A stretch of 64,000 nt of DNA from Tubiluchus corallicola (Eukaryota > Priapulida > Priapulimorpha > Priapulimorphida > Tubiluchidae): contig JAQGDQ010000027.1 of NCBI GenBank assembly GCA_030141605.1, positions 957,554 through 1,021,553 on the forward strand, read 5' to 3'. Both the position numbers and the translations under genes were made by a program. The notes under the pieces were generated by a model. That model was not told the origin of the DNA and searched no databases. It worked only from the letters and a program-made list of their open reading frames with translations. Shown here piece after piece: positions 12,237 to 24,100 of this stretch (position 1 is its first letter; every line of letters begins with the position of its first letter).

Positions 12237-13450
12237 GTCGAATGCAAAAATTTGGATTGTTTTCCTCAAACGAAACGAAAACAAACAATCGTTAACCAAA
12301 TTACAGCGAAATGACTCGTCGATTCGGGAACAGGTACACAATTATGCTGCGTCAGCATTTCTGTAATTTCTGCTTTTTTATACGATCACTTCATCCAATA
12401 CGGAGATTCGCAAAGTCCGCAATGTCGGATGTGATACTGAGGCGCTGAAAAGCCAATGACATAGCAGTGACTAGTTTTTTGCTGCTGGGTTACCTATTTG
12501 AAGGCAGATTTATTTTATTTTAGAATGGTGCCTTCTCAATGTCTGCGAAAGACATGATGGGCATAATATTATAATGATGATGTACATACATAATTATTTT
12601 CATAAGCAACCACCAGTAAATTTTGTTAATTTAAAAATAAATTTATTTAGTTTTTTACCTTATTATTAAATTTATTATAATTATAGTGGGTTGCTTGTGG
12701 TGCAGATATAGTTGTATGTATGCGCGATAATTATATTACAGCATTTTCAGTAAAAATAATTAGCTTCAAAAGCATTGATGTTTGTGAATTGTGATATATT
12801 TCCTTAATAGTAATTCACAAGAATAGTAAGGTCTTACTTTGAAATTATACATCAAAATACCACGACGAATTTCCTTCAACATTCCTTACTGTTTTACTAC
12901 TATCAATAATATTGATAGTAGAACATTGTTATAAATTATGACCTTCCTAGAGGTAACAAATTCTTAGTAAGTTCTTGAATAAAGTGCGATTTTTCTGGTG
13001 GAACCAATTCGAAAAATAAGCCGACCAGTGAGAAAACAATACTACCACAAACAATACATCTCGACCTAGGTTTTCTCACTGCCCCTTGGTGGCTTACGTG
13101 CCCGAATGCGCGAGACATATACGAGCAGAATGTATGCTGCATAATTATATACTGTTCTTTTCGTCATCATCACTGCATCTGTTGTTCTAGTTGTGATGGT
13201 TTTTCGTAACTTCCAAAATTCTTCAACTCTTGGTAATAATAATGCTAATAGTCACAAATAAAACAGAGAAAAAATAATAACGATGGAAAATTAACGAATT
13301 ATAGAAAATTTGCGACTGTTACTGTAGATCAGGTGGATTAGGGTTACAAAAATCAGACAAAATTAATATTATGCACATAGCACAATTGTTACTCCAACTT
13401 ATGAAATGTTAGTACGATCGCTAATTAGGCAATTAATGTTAATTAATTAA
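12237..13450. other. Upstream flank of TMBIM6; 25-bp palindrome
   Basis: No gene is recognised. A perfect palindrome with 12-bp arms and a 1-nt centre lies at 12897-12921. The TMBIM6 promoter should lie just above 12236, but I see no defined element. Confidence 0.4.
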
Positions 13451-15192
13451 TTGCCCGACTATGGGAGCTTCGGCTGGATCGGAATGGCTATGAAGAATAC
13501 CAGAGTGACCTCAGACCACGAAATACGCGTTGTGAAGTAAATCTGTATCTCCCTAGTTTACAAGCTGGACTCCGCAATAAGCCGCTTCAATATGAATGTG
13601 ATCTAGGATAGGTTCGAGTGACAGATAGTATCTCTACGAGTATGCAAGGTTTCTGGGTAATACTAGATCGCACAAATCAAAGTGAACACACTATTGATAA
13701 AGGTATACAGGTTTATTGATTAGACAAATTTTATAATTAGACGGCTTGACAATAACAATATTCAAATAGATCTACGCGTGTTGCGTTTACAATCATTTAT
13801 CCAAAATACACGACTGCAGTGTCGCTGTACAATTCAATATAATTCTGAGACAACTGTTACTTTAATCAGTAAATACAATCTTCCACAGTTAAGTTCGAAT
13901 TACTTGACAACACTATATAATGTATACGGTTACTTAACTTGGGGACTGGCCAATCTTACAAGTTCCTTCAGTTGGCCAAGTCCTATTCCTATCATGAGCC
14001 GTCCTAAGCCTCAGTGGCTGGCGTTCCAACGACGCAGATGTTCACTCTATGCTGAGCAATAGAAACGATCTCCTACCTTCAGAGTTTTCTATCTGAGAGT
14101 CCAGCCCGTCACCTTCTTGACATTGACCAGAATCAAGCCAACAGCAGCCTCGATTCTTCGTGCACTGTCCTTTTGAACCTCGGGTCATGTCACAAGACAC
14201 ACTCCGTGGCTGGTCATCAAAGCATTCTGACTCCTTAGTGCTCTATTGATCTGACCACCTACGCATCTCGACTTTTCCCAGTGCCTTGATACCTTTACTA
14301 TCAGTGGGACAAGGTCCCATGGTGTCACTGTTCCAAAATTCATAGCCCTACTTTCAGCCTTCATTAACGTTTACTAAATTGGTTAGGAGCTGGTGTCTCT
14401 TGTCACACAATGAGTTCGGACATCCGTATTCTTAATCATGAACAATGGCGTACCACCTGTTAATTAGCTAGGCTGCCCCGTGGACTCTTCAAATTACTTC
14501 TTAAATTCATACTCTTCCGAATCAGTATTGGCCAACCGCCTCTTAAATTTCATAGAGTTCATTCTGTGGTTACATCTTACTTTGCTTATTACTTTATTTT
14601 CCATTATTAATCAGTTGTCCGAAATGTTTTCATACGTACATTAAACTCAAGATATAAGCTGGGCGAGTCATTTTCCCTGAACGGAATCATCTTAGTTTCA
14701 AATGCTAATTATTCATTAATTGATTTCAATTTTATTTTCCCAATGAATGATTTAACATTCTAAAATAAATTCATAACACAATATGTGCACTAATGCCACA
14801 ACTTTGTCATTTACTCTTAGGATAAATGAGCATAATATGTGGACCTATTTGAGACGTTTACACCTGTAACTACATATCTGCACTTTGGAACTTTGACAGA
14901 TTAAAAGCTAATAATTTAACACAAGTTGCCATGACGGCGTAAAAACTGTAAGCCAAAAGTTGAAACTGTGAATTATGGGTGTACACGAAAGATCTACTAA
15001 ATTATGCATTTTTAGCAAAGACACCTGATACACATTATGATGATGTTTTCAGTCCTACTTACAGAACGTGTCCTTATCACGTTGCTTATGACCCAAGAAC
15101 AACTATAGCTTGTAGTAATGCAAATATTTATATTAGGATCAAGACTTAGATGTATAAGTAGTCAGTGCATAGACCTATCATCGTAGCAAAAA
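13451..15192. other. No recognised gene; less AT-rich patch upstream of G alpha
   Basis: About 13460-14400 looks less AT-rich than its surroundings and carries a 94-codon open frame at 13778-14062 with no family motifs and no splice context. It may be an old repeat or transposon fragment. The remainder is the upstream flank of the G alpha gene, where the promoter and any 5' UTR exon should be. Confidence 0.35.
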
Positions 15193-18100
15193 ATGAAAAT
15201 GCCTCGCTGGTTATTGTGTGGATCTAGTCACAAAAACAAAGTAGACAAAACGATTGAAGAATGGAAGAAAAACAAACAAAAACGAACCAACCTTCTACTG
15301 TTAGGTAAGTAAAGTCTAAAGGGGGACAGTCACCTGTGAAATGGATTTGTGACGTGTAGTGAAAGTAGTCTCTTTGTAAACAACGCGCAGTTATAAGTCT
15401 ATTAGTAAGAGTTTAGGTTTGTATAACTGTGTCTTATTGATGTAAAATCTTTTAATAAACTGAAATTACGAAAATGAACGTCTTATTTACATGTCAAGAA
15501 AATGTACGTTCGCTTGTCATTTCCATAATATATGAACCCTAACGACTTACAAGAAGCATGATGCAAAACTTTGCTGGTACGTTTCGGATGTGCAACAGTG
15601 CAAGCAGCCACTATCAGCCATCTAAACCTACAAAAACAAAACACGATGTATTCAAATCATGGTTTTGATGTTTTGTTGTTACGGGTTAGATGGTTTATGA
15701 TGGTGTTTGCACAGGCAAAACGAACCTAATAAAGTTTTCCATCATGTTTTTACATCGTATTTTTAATCAGACTTCGTTTATCACCGAGTACAATCATAAA
15801 TTATTATTCCATATTTTGGACGTTCCAGTGGGGTGTTATGAAACAAAGCCGCGTTATTAACATCTAATATTTTACTGGGCTTGCAGTAAATGTTGGTCGT
15901 GACGTATTTCCCCCTCCCTCAATAAGGCATTGAGGGAGGGATGTTTTTTGTAAGCTGATTAGTCAATTACCTACATAATACATAACACGACGGTTACATA
16001 TTACCTGTACATGTACAATTTGTGATATGTGCAAAGTGTATTCTATGAATATCATGCCAATATTTAATTTAATCATATTTTTGAACAACTAAGCAAAATT
16101 TTTATTTAAGAGCAACAAAGTAGTTCCAATATTCCTAATGTCATTTTCAATTCCGCAAGTCGACTCCAACCTATTAGCGAAGAAGTGAAAGACGTCCAAA
16201 GCCTTAACCACGTATATAAAATACCATACTAAGTTCATTAAATGTTAACGTTTTATGACCTGCTTCTAGGAAGACCACTAAAAGAACATAGTACAATCAT
16301 ATATACATATTTGGTTTAAAGAATTTGCTGTATAAAGCTTCCTAGCTGATCCACTTGCAACTACAGTATTAGAAACACAAATAATTTTAGTTAAAATGCG
16401 TTTAAACGAACCCATATTTCTACGACTCCCGGCAATAATCCATTAATGATTATACCACAAATCTCTTTCTCTGGTAATTAAATAGCGCTTAGTTTAGCCA
16501 ATACAAGTGTCCACACGGTCACGTTAAAGCTAAGTATTATTAAAATGATTATTTATGACATAATCTTCATTGCTGCAGTTGTTGTTGTTTGCAGGTACAG
16601 GAGAATCGGGAAAAAGCACCATTACAAAGCAGATGAAAATTCTCTATGTTCAAGGCTTCAACGATGAGTAAGTGTCTCATCTGAGTATCTAGTATTTATA
16701 ATATTTGTTAGTTTTTTCAAGGGTCCGCTTTTCTCTCGCTTAATTATTTAGGCCTACCAACGTCTCAATTTTCACTAATATTTAGGTATGCTAATCATAT
16801 CAATGCAATCATTAATGATGATACAAACGCGCAATAGTTAGAATCAGTTTAGAATCAGCGATCTCATATTGGAAATGCTGAAACTGATTAGTTAGCTACA
16901 TGGATGAACTTTGAACTGTCGGTGGGGAACACGGTTGTGTAGCGGCTATTATGTTATAGTGTCTGACTTGTAAACAGAAAGTCCTTGTTTGAAATCCAAT
17001 CTTTGTTGACCACCTACAACCCATGAATGTTGGACTGTCATGATCGCTGGGCAACGCGGTAGTCTAACGGTTGTGACGCTTGTCTTGCAAGCAGAAGGTC
17101 TGTGGTTCAAATCCAGACGGTCAGGTGTTTCAACTTTGGATCATGTTGTAGAAGTAAATAAACAGAATCAGTAATTTGGCAATGTTCTAAGAAGAATTTT
17201 CATCCGCCAGACATGGCTTTTACGATCACTTCAGAAGAGCTTCGCATCGTGTCTCAACATGACGTAACGGTCCTCCTTGGTGACATGAACGTAACCACTG
17301 GCTTCTTCAGCAGAGACTCTTAATTCAGTTTAATTTTGTTCCGTTTACGTTTAACTATTGCAAGTATTTTTTGATGCAAACCAACATCAGCTGCACGTAT
17401 TGGATATATAGACCCATAAAACTATTCTGGCTCTGTAGAATCTATTGGTGGTCAAGCCAACGCGTAGGTCCACGCACTCAACAATCCAAAGTTTCTCTAC
17501 ATACTGTTTACTTTCAGAGAAAGAAGAGAAAAAATTTATATCATACGACAAAATCTTCTGGATTCTATACAGGTACTGCCTACATTTGATTTAGAACTGC
17601 TTGTGACAAATATTAAGTCTAACATAGATAAATTATTTTTAACGGTAACATAAAAATGTTTGTAACAGTGTTCAGATGTGTGTTAATGTTAGCGTTAGCG
17701 TTAGCACAATAGCATCAGTGATAGGATTATAGTAATAGCATTGGGATTAGTATTAGAATGTTCTTGACCGGGGTACGAAGTAAAATTCAACCTTAAAAAT
17801 GTTGTTCATGACATAAACCAGAACTTAAAAAATATGATATTGTAACGAAGCTGGATGGCACTGATTCGTTCTGCCAAGGCATAGGTGTACAGAAAACGTC
17901 CAAATGTGTAAAACAACGTGAAGTAATAGATTTAGGTAACTGAAAAAAACTCGCCAGATATCTAATCCATTATACTTCATGGTGGCTGTCCTTACGGAAC
18001 AAGTGCTGAGACGGAATACGTACCTGGCCAGCTGCTCACTGAACCGAAGAAGCCATTCCTACTGACGATTTTATATCTCTTATTCAACGCCTTATAGTAT

Positions 18101-21100
18101 GCAATGGCTTCGTATTGACGAGACCGGCACCACGTAGAAGGGTGAGGAGTCGAAAATAAAATGTAATTCGTCCGCATAGCAATATAAAAATGTAAACGTG
18201 GGAGTGAAAGTAACTGGCCTAGCTGTAGCCTCATTCGACACTCCATCTCAATAAAATAAAATTTTAGGTGATGATGCCATTTTTCTTATGTACCTTTACT
18301 GCAGTTTATTTCAATAACTTTGCAGACTATTCTAAAAGCAATGACAGAGATCTCACCTGCGCTTCTATTAGAAAATCCTGACAATATTCCCAGGGCTGAG
18401 CGAATACTTGCAATAGACGGCACTGAGATGTTGAATCAGGTATTTTGGTAAAAAGTTTATGTACGTAATATGTATGTATTCAAAGGATGTACTTGTATTG
18501 TCTTCTACATAATGTTAACATTAGTTTATTTGACCTACTTCACTTTGGAAATTAAACACACGTCTTTTTTACTTTAGGTTAAGCTTATATGTTCAGTAAA
18601 AACCTGAAAATATATTTCTATTTAAAACACATTTGAGAACCTCAAACTAAACGCATTCAGTAATTTCAGTTATGCTTAGTTGTTTCCTCATTATACATAC
18701 CACACTTACAGGGCAATAAAGGTCCTATACAGGCGCTGCAAGACTATTCTATATTTTGAGTAAAAATAAGCGGACACAGGGCTGCTTGTAAATTCTATAT
18801 TTAAGTCTCGATTAAGAATAATCCAGTAGTGGGTTAATGGCATATACTTATTACTTAACAAAATGTTGGTTTTTAAGAACCATTCTTCGAATACTAAGAA
18901 TATTCTCAATGCGTAATTTAGTTTTTTTAGTATAATAACTATTTCATTTTATCTTAGCTTATCTTTTCTATCTTCTCCTTTCCTCTCATCTCCTCACTTC
19001 TCTGCTCTTCTCGTCTTATCTCCTCTCCTCTCTCATCGCCTGACATCTTCTCCTATCCCATGCAATTCCATCCTGTCCCATGGTAAGTTTTTTCTTTTTG
19101 GTCTATACTATCCATCAGCACCAATGAATAAATGAATATATGAATGATTGACTGAACGAATGAATGAATAATGAATGAATGGATGAATAAATAAATCTGT
19201 AAATGAATGAATGAATGAATGAATGAATGAATGAATGAATGAATGAATGAATGAATGAATGAATGAGTAAATAAATGAATGAATGTTAATCTTTCCCGTC
19301 AATAAACCATCGGTTCGAAACACACTATCATTCAACATAAGTAACACCAAAACCTGGCCATAAAAAATCAAGTATACTATATTTGATTTTGGGCCACTTC
19401 AGGGTTTCTATGATGATATTCAAGCAGTATGGACGGACTCTGGTGTGCAAGCAGCATTTCGACGTAGACATGAGTACCAGCTCATTGACTCAGCCCAATA
19501 GTAAGTGAACAAGTTCTCACGCAAAGAGGACTAAGAACCGTTGTTTAGAATACCGTATGACGTCGAAATTCGCCATTATGTATAATTTTAGCTGGGTAGT
19601 CCAAATTCCTAGACTTTCGACTAGTCTTCTCAGGAACAATGTAAATGTGTGTTTTAAAATGGTGTAGACACATTTCATTTATTTATTTATTTATAGGGTA
19701 GTTTGATTTTAATGCTGGAGTTTTATGTGTTATAAACATCGACATACCTGCGTGCATGTGTATTATTTTTGGGGACAGTAAATGACCTTGAAGTTGCAAG
19801 AGACTTCAGTGCATACAGAAGATTTTTTGCATTCAGCAGTAGGTGAATGAACATTGAAGAGAATATTAAAACCAAAATCCTCTGTATAATAATGGAGTTA
19901 AGTTTTCGGGGATTTTTTTAAACCTTAGTATAAAAAGAAAAGACGCGTATAAACCCTGCCAATCACGCAACTTCAAATCGCAGTAGAGCAAATTGATGCA
20001 AAGAGAGAAACCCACAAACTGCATATCTTTTTACAGTTTTCTGGACTATATAAATGAACTTCGGCAAGATGACTACGTACCATCAGATCAAGACATTCTC
20101 AGATCTCGAGTGACGACCACCTCAATAAAATCAATAGAATTTAACGTCGTAGTTCCTCGGAAGGACGGTGGTGGAACAGCTACTTTTTGGTTTGCTCTTT
20201 TTAGAATTTTATGTTCTTTATAGCATTGCAACAAGTCACAACAACGTCAATAACAGCGGCAGTCTTATTAGTTTCACAAGGTGTTTCTAATCCGCGAGTA
20301 ACGTATCCAATATCATCATTACTTTAGACACCTAATCGTAATTTTGAATAACTTTTAAACTCTAATCCCAGAGTCTTGGAACTTGCAGAGTAGTCACTTA
20401 AGGACTCAGACTACGGTATGGATAAAAGACTGCCATTGGATAAAAGTGCCCGAGATACGAGTAAATGCGGAAAATTAGGCCACACTGCTCAGTAACACAC
20501 GAGTAAACCACACTAATCAAGTGATAAACGCCGTCGTGCTCGTAGATTAAGTTCTGAATTCATTCGGTTTTGTCTACTCGAGATTCATTACCGCTTTGTA
20601 TAGAAAATATCAGTGAACCAAAATTGTCTTTCTCATACGTATTTTTTATATTCTATGTAGTAATATTTTGTACATATGAATATTAAATTCACGATTTTAA
20701 CAGTGTTTTCCCCATTTTCTCTTTAGTATATACGATGTTGGTGGGCAGCGTGGTGAAAGACGTAAATGGATTCAAGTATTTGCTGGTCTCAAGATTATAA
20801 TATTCGTTGTAGATTGCGGTAGTTTCAACCAAGTATTAAGAGAAGATGTATCTAGAAACAGACTGAGTGACGCCATCAACCTTTTCGAAGAACTCTGGCA
20901 GAACAGGTAATTAAACTATTTACCTGCAAAATATTATACAAAGAAGAAGGTCTTGGGTGCGAGTCGCAGTGAAGATGCAAAATTCTTTACCCTTCTAATT
21001 TAGTAGTGCTTGCTTACGTGGGTTTTTTGGATTGATCTCGCTCTGTCTTGATACAACCCGGAGCCATTCTGCGTTGATGATAGTGGCCACTAGTTGATCT

Positions 21101-24100
21101 CTAGTGGCTGATAACATAAATTTCAGAGTCTGAAAAGTTAGAATATACTTCTGCATGTAATGGTTACCATAGCTGACTGGAAAGCAAACAATCTTCAGTT
21201 CGAGTGCTAGTGGGTGCGAAAAATTTTCTAATTTAGTATTATTTGTGTATTCATTGGGTTTAATAATTAAAGCTATTATAGTGTTAGACCTGGTCAGAAA
21301 TTGATGGAATTCTCCCAGACACATTGTTTTTTTTTGAGGAAGAATGTAGACACATCCGAATGTGACTCCTAGATTATATCAGAAGATTATCCTATTTTTA
21401 TGAGGTTGTACCAGTCCTGGCTCACCTATCACAGCAATAACATCGCCTAGAAGTGTTTGATGTCAACTTGTAGTGAGAACTGCACGAAAAGTGGACGAAA
21501 TCACACGGAAACCTAATAAGACATTGTTATGTCTTCGAATTAAAACTTAAACGGTTTAGCTCAAATTAATGTTTTCCCAGATTAACGAAATCCCAGATTT
21601 TCAAAATTTAAATTAGCGCTTTAAATACTAGGCCTAAGAGCTATTTTGTTTGAGACATGCTTGTCGATGACAATGGATTCCCAAACGTCACCATTTTTTC
21701 CTTTTTTACATGAACTAGCCTAAAATGGATTATTGTTGAAGTATTAAGTGCTATATAGTGCATGCAGGGTAATTTTAGTCTATGTTGCTTTGACAGGTTT
21801 TTGTGCCAGACGTCGTTTATAATTTTCTTCAACAAACAAGATTTGCTCATGCAGAAAATACGAGATGGAGAAAAGTTGGAACATTATTTTCCTGAGTACT
21901 CAGAATTCACTTCTGAATGTGGTATTGGATTCAAAATCGTTCAGTAGATACTAGATACTTGTATAATTGGTTTTAAAATAAAATAAAATAGCTACAACTG
22001 CCACTGAAAACGTAATTCTTTTATTGCACAGAAGCACCCGAGTTAGAAATCAACTTCACGTCATGCTCAGCAAAAAATATGTGTGGTCTGAGTACGAAAT
22101 TTAATATTAGAATTAGATAGTAGAGAAAGGCTTTGACAGCTTAGAAATGCAAGAGAAGAAATGGAAAACCACTACTTAGAACTGATAACCTGACTGATCT
22201 TACATTTTTTAGCTGAGGATCGCATGAAGGCAATTCAAAACGCACAATTGATTTTATGAAAACAATGTCGAACCATACAGTTGATATCATGAAGAGAATG
22301 TCGAAGCGTGCAGTTGATATCCCGAAGACATTGTAGAAACGTGCAGTTGATATCATAAAGACAATGTCGAAACGTAAAGTTGATTTTTTCTAAAACATGC
22401 TTATGTATAATAAAAGTTTAATGTTTTCAGAGATGTTGTAGCTGTTTGTTTCCCTTAAAGTTAGAATTTCCAAGTTATAAATCTATTGCAGTGTAATTAG
22501 TGGCGTCTATTATGAGGCTCTGATATTAAATTACTGCTGTGCTGTTATTGATTTACAGTTGTATTTCCGCGTTTGTTTAAGTTAAACACAGCTTGCCAAT
22601 TCTGGAATAAACGTGAAAGGCGTTTTATTAATTGCTTAAACGCTCATTATGAATTTTTGTAGATGGCGAAGATCCCTATTTAATGGCAAGAAATTTCATC
22701 ACTTTCAAGTTCTTGGTAAGTCGACAAGACACCAATTTTAGCTAGCTCGTCGACCATTTTGAATTTTGTTTTTTCGTTTATTTGGTCTACAGAGCCCGAG
22801 AATTTGGGGTCTAAGAATTCATATTTGTTATTGTTTAAGTGTTTAACACATTTTTATCTTTATGTCCAATATAGCTGCTATTTTTATGTTTGGTAATGCA
22901 ATTTGATTGTTCTTCAAAAGTCAACCATGGCTCTATTCATGCTGAGTTATGAACAGCAAACTGCAAATGCCCAATGGAACTGTAAAGAAGACAGTTTTAT
23001 ATATTTTTTGTTTTTTGTGTTTTTTTTATAACTGTATTTTGACTTAACCTGCTCAATATGGTCAATTACTCTTCATCCGGTTCTGATGATTTTCCCCACT
23101 TGTCCTTCTTATCATCGTCGCAACTGCTATCAGTACTTTGAGATGTGGAAAGGTGTGGCGTACAGGTCAACTCCCTATTCATGATTTCCATGGAACACTA
23201 GCTGAGGGTATGAATGTTTTACCAGGGTATTATCAAATTGGCAATATGAGATGTATGGTTCCATCAATCCACAAGGTGATCCAACATGCCTTCACCAGGT
23301 GGGCGACGTATCATACACTTCTCTCACTGTGTGGCATTACATGACCTGGCCTGTTCACAGGTTATAACTGTATTCTCAGTATAACCTTTGGCGAGAACAA
23401 GTGTCTTCGTATTTAGCCCTGGTCTGTGGTCTCGGTCAGTGATTACGCTACATTGAAATTTATGATGTCATCTGCAATCTCTCCTGTTAACATGGTGTGG
23501 CAGTTGATTAATGCATGCTTGAAACTAATCAGCAATTTACCTTGGACTTGTTGTGAGACTTACCAGAATATAGCCTATCATACCTAAAGATTCAGAGTAT
23601 CAAAAGGGGTGATTACCTGAATGAAATCTGCCCTATTAATTTCTCGTATGACACTAATCACTCAAAAGATATTACTTCGCCTCATGGTTCTGGTCAATGA
23701 CAGGTACGACCTTCCTTTTAGCATCAAGGATGATGAACTCAGGCAGTATTCAGCAAAACGATTATACATTTCAAACAGTTTACCTGTTTTAACTGAAGGC
23801 CTTTAACTGAAGGCACTTTCCCAGATCCTGTTGAGTTCAGCAAGCTAATAGTCAACTCGGAGAATAGAAGCTTGTGAAGGAATACCTTGAGAACCCAAAT
23901 AGGTCTGGTGCAAGGTGACATCATACAGTGTGGGGAGGAGATGTCTGTGAACCTGAGATGACAGGCATCCAAAGACAGACATGATTTGATTTGATTTATC
24001 GTTTATTCCAAACATAAAGTTCATATTGAAAATACAGTTACAACAATATATAACAGTTAATAACACACACACACACACGCACGCACACACACACACACAC

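Noticed and set aside
17041-17115. Possible functional tRNA gene
   Set aside because: The B box is good, but the acceptor ends do not pair and related decayed copies exist; better read as a SINE head.
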